Below are positions 49,962 to 57,255 of a stretch of 64,000 nt of DNA, in pieces. Within the stretch, counting starts at the first letter, position 1, and each line of letters begins with the position of its first letter. The position numbers and the translations under genes were made by a program. The notes beneath the pieces are model-generated. The model saw nothing but the letters and a program-made list of their open reading frames with translations. It had not been told where the DNA came from and did no database searches. This DNA is from Helicobacter pylori (GTDB lineage: Bacteria > Campylobacterota > Campylobacteria > Campylobacterales > Helicobacteraceae), in assembly GCF_030062585.1 (NCBI RefSeq), contig NZ_CP071935.1, forward strand, positions 1,036,837 through 1,100,836, read 5' to 3'.

Positions 49962-49982
49962 AGCCAAGATTTAGTCTTGGTT
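49962..49982 (+). terminator. Hairpin after rplQ
   Basis: CCAAGA and TCTTGG pair perfectly around TTTAG, with further weak pairing outside, 17 bp past the rplQ stop. It lacks a long T-run, so it may be a weak or Rho-assisted terminator for the ribosomal cluster. Confidence 0.45.
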
Positions 49983-50183
49983 GGTGGTTATCGCTTTGAT
50001 TTTATCCTTTTAAAAGAAGCACTCAAAAGCTTTGACTTTGTTTTATTGATCATGAAATTTAAAAAATCTAAAAAGCATTTTCTGTAATCAAAATATAAAA
50101 GAGCTTAGTTAAGCGATAATCTCAAAACGGCAAAAATAAAGTAACTAAAACCCCAATTTTAATTTTTAAATTTGGAGAAAAAA

Positions 50184-50327
50184 ATGGAATTTGGTAAAGA
50201 ATTGTTCACAGAACTTGCTTCAAAAGTGGAAGCTTTTTGTGTGAAAAAATATGGTCAGAATTTGTGTAATTGTTTAAAAAATCAAAATAAACTCAAAACT
50301 CACACTGGCTTTTATCCCACCCTTTAA
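50184..50327 (+). CDS. Possible 47-aa small protein
   Basis: An ATG with TTTGGAGAA upstream opens a 47-codon frame: MEFGKELFTELASKVEAFCV and onward, ending TGFYPTL. It contains three cysteines (FCVKKYGQNLCNCLK). It lies alone in the 820-bp gap between rplQ and the thiamine pyrophosphokinase gene. It could be a genuine small gene or the 5' remnant of a longer one. I do not recognise it. Confidence 0.35.
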   Translation: MEFGKELFTELASKVEAFCVKKYGQNLCNCLKNQNKLKTHTGFYPTL

Positions 50328-50768
50328 TGACCCTGTTGTATTCTTGAATCGCCTAAACTTCATCGTTCAAATAGATTTTTCTGTCTTTACTTGAGCGGTA
50401 TTTCTTGCATTTTTATTAAGGCTTCTAATTTGGTTTGATGATTTTAAGAAATCCAACTGCTGGAGATTGAGCCAGATGGATTCAAGCGTATTTTGAGACA
50501 CGCTAGATATTGGCTATTCGTTTATGCTAAACTGCTTTGGATTTTAGCCGATATGAGTGATGGGTTGATTTGTTCGCTTTGTAGTGGTTTTGTTGAAAAA
50601 ATATGAACTCCTATTATTGTGTCCGCCACACAATGCATAATGGAAACGCAAAATCCGACCGCCTTTTCCACACAAAGCGAAACTAAATCAATCTTTCTAT
50701 ACTTGCTAACTCAAACGCTTCTTAACTTGACACAATATACAGACAAAAACTTGCCTAACAAAACCCGC
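50328..50768. other. Intergenic DNA with a short repeat relative
   Basis: No gene is seen here. Positions 50521-50556 match 53355-53390 at 30 of 36 bases and in the same orientation, so the pair brackets the thiamine transporter/kinase block. The matching piece begins TTTATGCTAAACT, which could be an extended -10 or a remnant of a repeated element. Confidence 0.4.
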
Positions 50769-51383
50769 TTATAAGAATTTTTGATACACCAACACTACCG
50801 ATTTAGGTGTAGAGCTAAGGCTAAAAAAACTATCTGTAGCTTCATTGAGCGAGCCAGAAAAGAGCGTTTTTAAACGCAAGTTTTTTAAGGGGTATTTGAG
50901 GTTTTTAGAAGTGAATTGGGCTTTAAAATCCAAGCTAAAAAGTGAGATTTGTTCCCCTTTAAAACTAGGTAAAGTGAAAGGGGTTTCTAACACCCTAAAA
51001 AGACCATAATCGCTTATGGCTTGGATTTTTTGGCAAAATTTAAAATACTCCAACAATAAAAAAGTGTTCGCTAAAGCGTGATCTTCTCGCTTGCCATTCA
51101 ACCCTAAAAAAATAAAATCATCAAAGCCTTTATTCAAGGCATAAAAAAAGGCTTTGGATAAATCGTTGCTGTTTTGTTCGCTCACGCGTATAGGGTTATA
51201 CAAAGCTTTCAAATGCGAATCAATGCTATCTAGATCGCCTATAACAACGCTGGGTTTGAATTGAAGCGCATGTAATGAGGTAACAGCCCCATCGCATGCG
51301 ATTAAAAAGGGAGCGTTTTTTAAAAGGTCTAAGCATTTTTTAGATTTAGGAAACTCCCCATTCGCTAAAATCACTGCTTGCAT
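50769..51383 (-). CDS. Thiamine pyrophosphokinase
   Basis: It converts thiamine directly to thiamine diphosphate with ATP. The 204-aa protein has the family signatures ACDGAV, VVIGDLDSID, DLSKAFFYAL and GLNGKREDHALANTFLL. Start at MQAVILANGEFP. It overlaps the upstream transporter gene by 13 bases and shares its TPP riboswitch. The 3' end of this gene is duplicated in the scar at 2112-2196. Recalled as HP1291. Confidence 0.9.
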   Translation of the reverse strand: MQAVILANGEFPKSKKCLDLLKNAPFLIACDGAVTSLHALQFKPSVVIGDLDSIDSHLKALYNPIRVSEQNSNDLSKAFFYALNKGFDDFIFLGLNGKREDHALANTFLLLEYFKFCQKIQAISDYGLFRVLETPFTLPSFKGEQISLFSLDFKAQFTSKNLKYPLKNLRLKTLFSGSLNEATDSFFSLSSTPKSVVLVYQKFL

Positions 51384-52033
51384 GACTGGTTCCACCGGTT
51401 AAAATAATACAAGCCAATAAAAAGGTATAGGATCGTTGTGAAGAATTGCACCAAGCTCTCTGTAGAAATTTGGAAAATACAAAACCACACGATAATGGAC
51501 ACGATATTCCCCAAAGTCATTAAAACATAACTCTCCATATAACGCAAAACCTGCAAAATAAAAGCAATAATAAAGATGACGAAATTAAAACTCTCTGCCC
51601 ATAAAAAATTCGTTTTAATCTCTTTAAAAAACAAAGCGCTCACATAAGTTAAAACCCCTATGCCTAAAACGAGCGCAAAACGCCAATTTTTGGGAAGTTT
51701 TTGAGCCTTAATAACGCCCTCATGCTGCTCTGTCTTTTTCCATGCGAACAGCCCATAAATCGTTACTGGCATATACAAAAAAAGGCATAAAATCACATCA
51801 GCGTTTAATTTCCACTGATAAGCGACATAAGCGTAACTCAAATTATAAACAAGACCAAACACAAAGCAAATCGTTTGCCTTTCTCCGGCAAAAAACGCAT
51901 ACAAAACCCCGCTAAGCCCTGCTAAAAGATTGATAAACGAGCCTTTGACAAGGATATTAGTGATGGTTAAAAACACGCAAGAAAGAATGAGTGTGGCGTA
52001 AAATCGTTTGGGTAGTTGGGTGGTTATTAACAT
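51371..52033 (-). CDS. pnuT: PnuC-family transporter, probably thiamine-specific (PnuT)
   Basis: The 220-aa protein has about seven membrane helices and PnuC-family motifs (AGLSGVLYAFFAGERQTICF; LWAESFNFVIFI; tryptophan-rich tail YYFNRWNQ). PnuC proteins usually carry nicotinamide riboside, but here a TPP riboswitch precedes the gene and thiamine pyrophosphokinase overlaps its 3' end. These two facts support thiamine as substrate, with phosphorylation trapping it inside. Databases often label this gene pnuC (recalled as HP1290). Confidence 0.85.
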   Translation of the reverse strand: MLITTQLPKRFYATLILSCVFLTITNILVKGSFINLLAGLSGVLYAFFAGERQTICFVFGLVYNLSYAYVAYQWKLNADVILCLFLYMPVTIYGLFAWKKTEQHEGVIKAQKLPKNWRFALVLGIGVLTYVSALFFKEIKTNFLWAESFNFVIFIIAFILQVLRYMESYVLMTLGNIVSIIVWFCIFQISTESLVQFFTTILYLFIGLYYFNRWNQSCKQ

Positions 52034-52130
52034 GCTATTTCCTTACGCAAGAATTACCTTGACAAGTTCTACGGGTTTGATCTCAGCCTTTTAAAAACTT
52101 GAGCGTTTTTAAAAAGCACCCCTTAAATGC
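52034..52130 (-). ncRNA. TPP riboswitch (THI element)
   Basis: The minus strand carries the conserved blocks in order: AAGGGGTGC, GGCTGAGATCAAACCC, GTAGAACTTG and TAATTCTTGCGTAAGGAAA. The closing stem GCATTT/AAATAGC ends next to the start ATG, and AAGGA in the 3' arm doubles as the ribosome-binding site. Ligand binding should therefore hide the ribosome site and shut down translation of transporter and kinase when TPP is plentiful. Confidence 0.9.
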
Positions 52131-52135
52131 TCCTT

Positions 52136-52141
52136 ATTGTA
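52136..52141 (-). promoter_or_regulatory. -10 box for the thiamine transporter-kinase operon
   Basis: TACAAT (context GTGTTACAATAAGG) lies just upstream of the riboswitch 5' arm, so transcription would start within a few bases of the aptamer. Confidence 0.55.
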
Positions 52142-52221
52142 ACACAAATCAGTGAGAACGCGCTTTAAAGTTTCTTTAATTTTTTACTCCCCCCCTCCAT
52201 ATTAATGCCATTTGGGTTAAA

Positions 52222-52707
52222 TCACCACCCTAATTTAGTGCAAAGCCTAGAACAAATCCCAAAACACACAAGAAAGCCAAGCATAACCAAACCCTCTATA
52301 AGGAAGTTGCTAGGATGCCCACAATACGCCGAGATCTCATGGATAGCAGCAATAAAGGGCATCGTTAAAAGCATCACATAAAAATCCCTTAGTCTTGATC
52401 CTAACACAGCGTTATAAAACGCGCCAAAAAACCTAGCCTTAAAAATGGCTTTGAGAAACCTAGGGTATCTTACTTGGAAAGATTTATAACAATCCCTACC
52501 TCGTGGGTCAAACAAAAGGTTAGACAACAAAGCCGCTATTAGACCCACTAGCCACATATAATAGCTATTTTTAGGGTCAAAAATCGAATCGCTAGCTGAA
52601 CCATCTATGTCATAAAAAATCCTAGCGTTTATGGAGATACATATCGTATAGACTAGAGCCACTGCCCATTGATATTCCCAATCGCTCAAACGATTTTTGA
52701 TATTCAT
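52222..52707 (-). CDS. Small integral membrane protein of unknown function
   Basis: The 161-aa protein starts MNIKNRLSDWEYQWAVALVY after a GGGGGAGAAGAG ribosome site; the TTG five codons upstream is not the start. Four hydrophobic segments are visible (about 13-30, 48-68, 108-124, 132-152). No recognised motif. It lies 17 bp downstream of the glycine-zipper gene and is probably cotranscribed with it. Confidence 0.75.
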   Translation of the reverse strand: MNIKNRLSDWEYQWAVALVYTICISINARIFYDIDGSASDSIFDPKNSYYMWLVGLIAALLSNLLFDPRGRDCYKSFQVRYPRFLKAIFKARFFGAFYNAVLGSRLRDFYVMLLTMPFIAAIHEISAYCGHPSNFLIEGLVMLGFLVCFGICSRLCTKLGW

Positions 52708-52724
52708 GCTCTTCTCCCCCAAAA

Positions 52725-53063
52725 CTACCTATCATACACGAAATGACGATCATAGGTGGGTTCTCTTGGGGCTTGTGGCTCTCTATCAACGCCACGGATG
52801 TAATCTTCTACCCTATCGCCTATTTCTCTGCCAAACTCTCTCCCCACAGAACCACCAACTAATCTGCCAGCCCAACCAACCGCAGGACCACCAACAGCTC
52901 CCCCCACTGCACCACCAACACCACCCCCAATTGCACCACCAACAGCTCCCCCCCAAAATCTGCCTAATTCACCCCTTGCCTCTATTTTAGGACTAGCTAT
53001 AGCTACATTAGCCATTGCACCGCATAAAACCACTACACAACTAAATGTTCTTAATCCACTCAT
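52725..53063 (-). CDS. Glycine-zipper protein, secreted or membrane-associated
   Basis: The 112-aa protein has a signal-like N-terminus (CGAMANVAIAS-PKI). It then carries a dense run of G-G-x-x-G-G repeats (about residues 34-72, for example GGAVGGAIGGGVGG), followed by a charged tail (REIGDRVEDYIRG). Such glycine zippers pack membrane helices. The start at 53063 is supported by AAAGGA with 6-nt spacing; the open frame extends upstream to 53108 without support. A run of seven G lies inside the gene. Function unknown. Confidence 0.75.
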   Translation of the reverse strand: MSGLRTFSCVVVLCGAMANVAIASPKIEARGELGRFWGGAVGGAIGGGVGGAVGGAVGGPAVGWAGRLVGGSVGREFGREIGDRVEDYIRGVDREPQAPREPTYDRHFVYDR

Positions 53064-53428
53064 AACAAATCCTTTCATCAATTGAGATTCAAAGCATGTT
53101 TGACACACCTTGATAAGAATATTTATACCACAACCCTATTAAAAGCATTGTTACAGATCAGCAAAAGATCACAAAAAGCTCAATAAGTGTTTTGTTTATT
53201 CACAAATTACAGGATTAAAGTAAATCATTGGTTTTTAGCATTTTTAAGCGCTTTGGAATGCCAAGTTTCAAGCATTAAAGCCTTTAATTGCGTTTTTACA
53301 CCAACCGCTTAAAAATTGAACGCCTATTTTGAATATATTAGACGCTTTTTTATTTTTATGCTAAACTATTTTGAGTTTTGGCCGATGTGACTTCATACAG
53401 AGATTAAACCAATCATAAATAGTAAGGC

Positions 53429-53592
53429 TAATTCCATCTCGCTCTGTAATAGGTTTGAAACCATGCATCTAAGATTGACTCCTATCTTGTAAGTGCCATA
53501 CTACAAGTTCCCATAATAAAAACTTCTAAAAATCAAAACCTACAGAGCGAGATGGAATTAACCTTTTGTGATTGCAAAGGATAGCCAATCTT
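53429..53592. repeat. Interleaved inverted repeats in the gap before tenA
   Basis: A 20-bp perfect inverted repeat (53429-53448 with 53541-53560; arm starts TAATTCCATCTCGCTC) encloses about 92 bp. A second imperfect pair is interleaved with it (about 53469-53488 with 53575-53592; arm TAAGATTG...). A small perfect hairpin (CTTGTA/TACAAG, 53486-53507) lies inside. The order A-B-A'-B' allows two competing folds. No gene is recognised; a TATTATAA-like -10 near 53620 could start a minus-strand RNA through it. Confidence 0.6.
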
Positions 53593-53737
53593 AAACAACC
53601 AATACAAGCCTTATAATATCATTAATCGCTATTCAAAATCACAGATATTTTAATACAGCGTTCAATTTTTGAAAGCAAGAGTCCACTCACAAATCTTTTA
53701 ACAACAAATTTTTATACCATGTTACGGGCTTTCGTGT

Positions 53738-53743
53738 TAGAAT
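53738..53743 (+). promoter_or_regulatory. -10 box for tenA
   Basis: TAGAAT (context GTGTTAGAATGCG) lies 30 bp before the tenA ATG and is followed by an AGGAG ribosome site. Confidence 0.5.
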
Positions 53744-53773
53744 GCGTATTGAATTGATTTTAGGAGTGTAAAA

Positions 53774-54427
53774 ATGCAAGTTTCACAATATCTGTATCAA
53801 AACGCGCAATCTATTTGGGGGGATTGCATTTCCCATCCGTTCGTTCAAGGCATAGGGCGTGGGACTTTAGAAAGGGATAAATTTCGTTTTTATATCATTC
53901 AAGATTATTTGTTTCTTTTAGAATACGCTAAGGTGTTTGCTCTAGGCGTAATTAAGGCTTATGATGAAGCGGTGATGAGGGAGTTTTCTAACGCTATACA
54001 AGACATTTTGAATAATGAAATGAGTATCCATAACCATTATATTAGAGAACTTCAAATCACTCCAAAAGAATTGCAAAACGCGCGCCCCACTCTAGCGAAT
54101 AAATCCTATACAAGCTACATGCTCGCTGAAGGGTTTAAGGGCTCTATTAAAGAAGTTACGGTGGCTGTTCTATCCTGTGGTTGGAGCTATTTAGTGATCG
54201 CGCAAAATTTAAGCCAAATCCCCAACGCTTTAGAACATGCCTTTTATGGGCATTGGATTAAGGGCTATAGTTCCAAAGAATTTCAAGCGTGCGTAAATTG
54301 GAATATTAATTTGCTTGATTCCCTCACTCTCGCTTCTTCAAAACAAGAAATTGAAAAATTAAAGGAGATTTTTATCGCTACAAGCGAATACGAATACCAG
54401 TTTTGGGATATGGCGTATCAAAGTTGA
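53774..54427 (+). CDS. tenA: Aminopyrimidine aminohydrolase / thiaminase II family protein TenA
   Basis: TenA hydrolyses aminomethyl-pyrimidine breakdown products of thiamine for salvage. The 217-aa all-helical protein has the family features FRFYIIQDYLFLLEYAKVFA, the catalytic Cys in AVLSCGWSY, and the C-terminal Glu-containing EYEYQFWDMAY. It is close to the TPP-riboswitch transporter and kinase, consistent with a salvage-based thiamine supply. It has its own promoter. Confidence 0.93.
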   Translation: MQVSQYLYQNAQSIWGDCISHPFVQGIGRGTLERDKFRFYIIQDYLFLLEYAKVFALGVIKAYDEAVMREFSNAIQDILNNEMSIHNHYIRELQITPKELQNARPTLANKSYTSYMLAEGFKGSIKEVTVAVLSCGWSYLVIAQNLSQIPNALEHAFYGHWIKGYSSKEFQACVNWNINLLDSLTLASSKQEIEKLKEIFIATSEYEYQFWDMAYQS

Positions 54428-54490
54428 ATAAAAGTTTTTGTCCTGTTAGAAAAACGCAAGAGAAGAAAATATCTATCTCTTGCAAAACGA

Positions 54491-55039
54491 TTATTGAGCG
54501 TAAGCTTCTAGTTTGAGCTCAATCTTTACCTCATCTCCAACGACAGCATCGCTAAAGGTTTTACCGATACCAAAATCCTTGCGGTTGATTTTACCTTCAG
54601 CTTGTAGCACCATGAATTCTTTTTTATTCATGGGGTTTTGTAAGGGGGCTTGGATTTTGGCTTCTAACACGACAGGCTTGGTTACGCCATGAAGGGTCAA
54701 ATCCCCATGGATTTTACCATCTTCGTATTTTGTCATTTTAAAGCTCCCTTTGGGGTATTTCATGACATCAAAAAACTCTGCTGTTTTTAGGTGGTCATCT
54801 CTTTTTTTGTTCCTAGTGTTAATGCTTTTAATATCAATTTTGCCTTCAAAAACATTGAGAGCCTTGGTATTAGGATCGGCATCAATTTTGCCATCAAAAC
54901 TATCAAACACGCCTCTTGTTTCATTGAATTTGAAGTGCTTGACCTCAAACCACACACTAGAGTTTGCCTTATCAATCGTATAAGGTTTTGCAAACGCCAA
55001 ACTAACGCCCAAAAGGGTGAACATTAACGCTTTTTTCAT
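54491..55039 (-). CDS. YceI-family periplasmic lipid-binding protein
   Basis: The 182-aa protein has a signal peptide (SLAFA-KPYTID) and the YceI beta-barrel signature: ANSSVWFEVKHFKFNETRG, FDGKIDADP, HLKTAEFFDVMKYPKGSF and LTLHGVTKPV. YceI proteins bind polyisoprenoid chains. In H. pylori it is reported as a secreted acid-stress-related protein; its role is not settled. A TATAGT -10 is at 55074-55079. Confidence 0.92.
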   Translation of the reverse strand: MKKALMFTLLGVSLAFAKPYTIDKANSSVWFEVKHFKFNETRGVFDSFDGKIDADPNTKALNVFEGKIDIKSINTRNKKRDDHLKTAEFFDVMKYPKGSFKMTKYEDGKIHGDLTLHGVTKPVVLEAKIQAPLQNPMNKKEFMVLQAEGKINRKDFGIGKTFSDAVVGDEVKIELKLEAYAQ

Positions 55040-55073
55040 TGTTTCCTCACTTCATTTTGAATTAAAAACGCCA

Positions 55074-55079
55074 ACTATA
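55074..55079 (-). promoter_or_regulatory. -10 box for the YceI gene
   Basis: TATAGT on the minus strand (TTGTATAGTTGGC context), 35 bp before the YceI ATG, faces away from the acid phosphatase promoter. Confidence 0.4.
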
Positions 55080-55126
55080 CAACAAATTGGTTAATGGTAA
55101 AATACTCCTAATCATCTGTTTTAAGG

Positions 55127-55132
55127 TATAAT
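55127..55132 (+). promoter_or_regulatory. -10 box for the acid phosphatase
   Basis: TATAAT (context AAGGTATAATACAA), 30 bp before the ATG, is an exact consensus match. Confidence 0.6.
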
Positions 55133-55162
55133 ACAAAAAATCCCCATTAGGTAGGTGTTGTT

Positions 55163-55900
55163 ATGATAAAAAAGACCCTTGCATCAGTTTTATTAGGATT
55201 GAGTTTGATGAGTGTTTTAAATGCCAAAGAATGCGTTTCGCCCCTAACAAGAAGCGTTAAGTATCATCAGCAAAGCGCTGAGATCAGAGCCTTGCAATTG
55301 CAAAGTTACAAAATGGCGAAAATGGCACTAGACAATAATCTCAAACTCGTTAAAGACAAAAAGCCAGCCGTCATCTTGGATTTAGATGAAACCGTTTTAA
55401 ACACTTTTGATTATGCGGGCTATTTAGTCAAAAATTGCATTAAATACACCCCAGAAACTTGGGATAAATTTGAAAAAGAAGGCTCTCTTACGCTCATTCC
55501 TGGAGCGCTAGACTTTTTAGAATACGCTAATTCTAAGGGCGTTAAGATTTTTTACATTTCTAACCGCACGCAAAAAAATAAGGCATTCACTTTAAAAACG
55601 CTCAAAAGTTTTAAACTCCCCCAAGTGAGTGAAGAATCCGTTTTATTGAAAGAAAAAGGCAAGCCTAAAGCCGTTAGGCGAGAATTAGTCGATAAGGATT
55701 ATGCGATTGTTTTACAGGTGGGCGACACTTTGCATGATTTTGATGCACTTTTTGCTAAAGACGCTAAAAACAGCCAAGAACAACAAGCCAAAGTCTTGCA
55801 AAACGCTCAAAAATTCGGCACAGAATGGATCATTTTACCTAATTCTCTCTATGGCACATGGGAAGATGAGCCTATAAAAGCATGGCAGAATAAAAAATAA
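55163..55900 (+). CDS. hppA: Class C acid phosphatase (HppA / e(P4)-like)
   Basis: This 245-aa phosphatase hydrolyses nucleoside monophosphates at the cell surface or in the periplasm, allowing nucleoside or cofactor uptake. It has a signal peptide (SVLNA-KEC). The catalytic DDDD-type motifs are present: ILDLDETVLNT, the YISNRTQ segment, and VLQVGDTLHDFDALF. The family includes the lipoprotein e(P4), but no clear lipobox is visible here. Recalled as HP1285. Confidence 0.92.
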   Translation: MIKKTLASVLLGLSLMSVLNAKECVSPLTRSVKYHQQSAEIRALQLQSYKMAKMALDNNLKLVKDKKPAVILDLDETVLNTFDYAGYLVKNCIKYTPETWDKFEKEGSLTLIPGALDFLEYANSKGVKIFYISNRTQKNKAFTLKTLKSFKLPQVSEESVLLKEKGKPKAVRRELVDKDYAIVLQVGDTLHDFDALFAKDAKNSQEQQAKVLQNAQKFGTEWIILPNSLYGTWEDEPIKAWQNKK

Positions 55901-55967
55901 AATTTATCCATCGCATAAGAACGATTTTTGCTAACATGACAAAAAATTTGATCTCTTAGGCGGAGTC

Positions 55968-57023
55968 ATGGATTTTGTAGGGTTTGAAGATTTAAAATGC
56001 AAAGATAAAGAAAACTCTCAAAAAGTTTTTGTGATCCGTAACGACAAGTTAGGCGATTTTATTTTAGCCATACCCGCTTTAATCGCTCTAAAGCAAGCTT
56101 TTTTAGAAAAAGGCAAGGAAGTGTATTTGGGCGTGGTTGTGCCTAGCTATACCACCCCAATCGCTTTAGAATTCCCTTTCATTGATGAAGTCATTATAGA
56201 AGACAACCATTTGAGCGCCACTCTCAAACGCAAATCCATTGACGCTCTTATCTTTTTATTTTCTAATTTTAAAAACGCCAGACTCGCTTTTAGTTTGAGA
56301 AAATTTATTCCTTATATCCTAGCCCCAAAGACCAAAATCTATTCTTGGTTTTATCAAAAGAGCGTGCGTCAAAGCCGATCGCTGTGTTTAAAAACCGAAT
56401 ACGAATACAATTTGGACTTAATCCATGCGTTTTGTAAAGATCACAATCTCCCTAACGCTTCAATTAAAAAAATCGCATGGAAGCTTAAAGACAAATCCAA
56501 AGAGCGATCCATCATCGCTTCAAAACTCAACGCTAATGTTGATCTATTGTGGATTGGCGTGCATATGCATAGCGGAGGCAGTTCGCCCGTATTGCCTGCT
56601 TCGCATTTCATTGAGCTGATTGATTTTTTACACAAGAATTTGAGTTGTGAGATCATTCTTATTTGCGGGCCAGGCGAGAGGAAAGCCACAGAAGAACTCC
56701 TTAAAAAAGTCCCCTTCGCTCGCCTCTATGATACGAGCCATAGTTTAGTGGATTTAGCCAAATTGTGCGCGAATTTAAGCGTCTATATCGGGAACGCTTC
56801 AGGCCCTTTGCATGTGAACGCTTTGTTTGACAACCAATCTATCGGGTTTTATCCTAACGAACTCAGCGCTTCTATTGTCAGATGGCGGCCTTTTAATGAG
56901 CGTTTTTTAGGCATCACCCCGCCTAATGGCTCAAACGATATGGGTTTGATTGACATCAAAAAAGAAAGCGAGAATATTATTGAATTTATCGCACCCAATC
57001 TTTCTTGCACACAAGAAAGATAA
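55968..57023 (+). CDS. Glycosyltransferase family 9 protein (heptosyltransferase-like)
   Basis: The 351-aa cytoplasmic enzyme has VFVIRNDKLGDFILAIPALI near residue 21, the donor-binding region (WIGVHMHSGGSSPVLPASHF; ILICGPGERKATEELL) and YIGNASGPLHVNAL near residue 270. Such enzymes add heptose or related sugars to the lipopolysaccharide core. The copy of its 3' end at 1938-2111 shows that this locus contributed to the rearrangement at the window's left. It is shorter than the two GT9 proteins there and lacks their N-terminal membrane segment. Recalled as HP1284. Confidence 0.88.
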   Translation: MDFVGFEDLKCKDKENSQKVFVIRNDKLGDFILAIPALIALKQAFLEKGKEVYLGVVVPSYTTPIALEFPFIDEVIIEDNHLSATLKRKSIDALIFLFSNFKNARLAFSLRKFIPYILAPKTKIYSWFYQKSVRQSRSLCLKTEYEYNLDLIHAFCKDHNLPNASIKKIAWKLKDKSKERSIIASKLNANVDLLWIGVHMHSGGSSPVLPASHFIELIDFLHKNLSCEIILICGPGERKATEELLKKVPFARLYDTSHSLVDLAKLCANLSVYIGNASGPLHVNALFDNQSIGFYPNELSASIVRWRPFNERFLGITPPNGSNDMGLIDIKKESENIIEFIAPNLSCTQER

Positions 57024-57220
57024 CGGCAACAAGCACCACACAAGCAACCTTAACAACGCTCAAAAGTTGAATCTGATTAAAGTGGTTTTTCGCATTCCTA
57101 ATTAAAATTTCTAATTTCCTCATAAATTGAACCTTGAAAAATCCAATTTGAGTTTAAGTTAGATTAGCCCTTGCAGACTCTATAAGGCTATTAATTTATT
57201 GCCCATTTATCTATTTCTTG

Positions 57221-57226
57221 TAGAAT
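57221..57226 (+). promoter_or_regulatory. -10 box for the trp operon
   Basis: TAGAAT (context TTGTAGAATACG), 29 bp before the trpE ATG. The leader is too short for a Trp-codon attenuator, and I see no leader peptide rich in TGG codons. Confidence 0.4.
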
Positions 57227-57255
57227 ACGAGTTTATTTTTAATATAAAGAAATTA

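Noticed and set aside
51371..52033. Annotation as nicotinamide riboside transporter PnuC
   Set aside because: The TPP riboswitch and the overlap with thiamine pyrophosphokinase point to thiamine.
54750..55027. Overlapping open frames opposite the YceI gene
   Set aside because: They are antisense shadows; the minus-strand YceI gene has signal peptide, motifs and promoter.
57024..57220. Trp leader peptide/attenuator before trpE
   Set aside because: No short frame with tandem TGG codons and no terminator-like hairpin was found.
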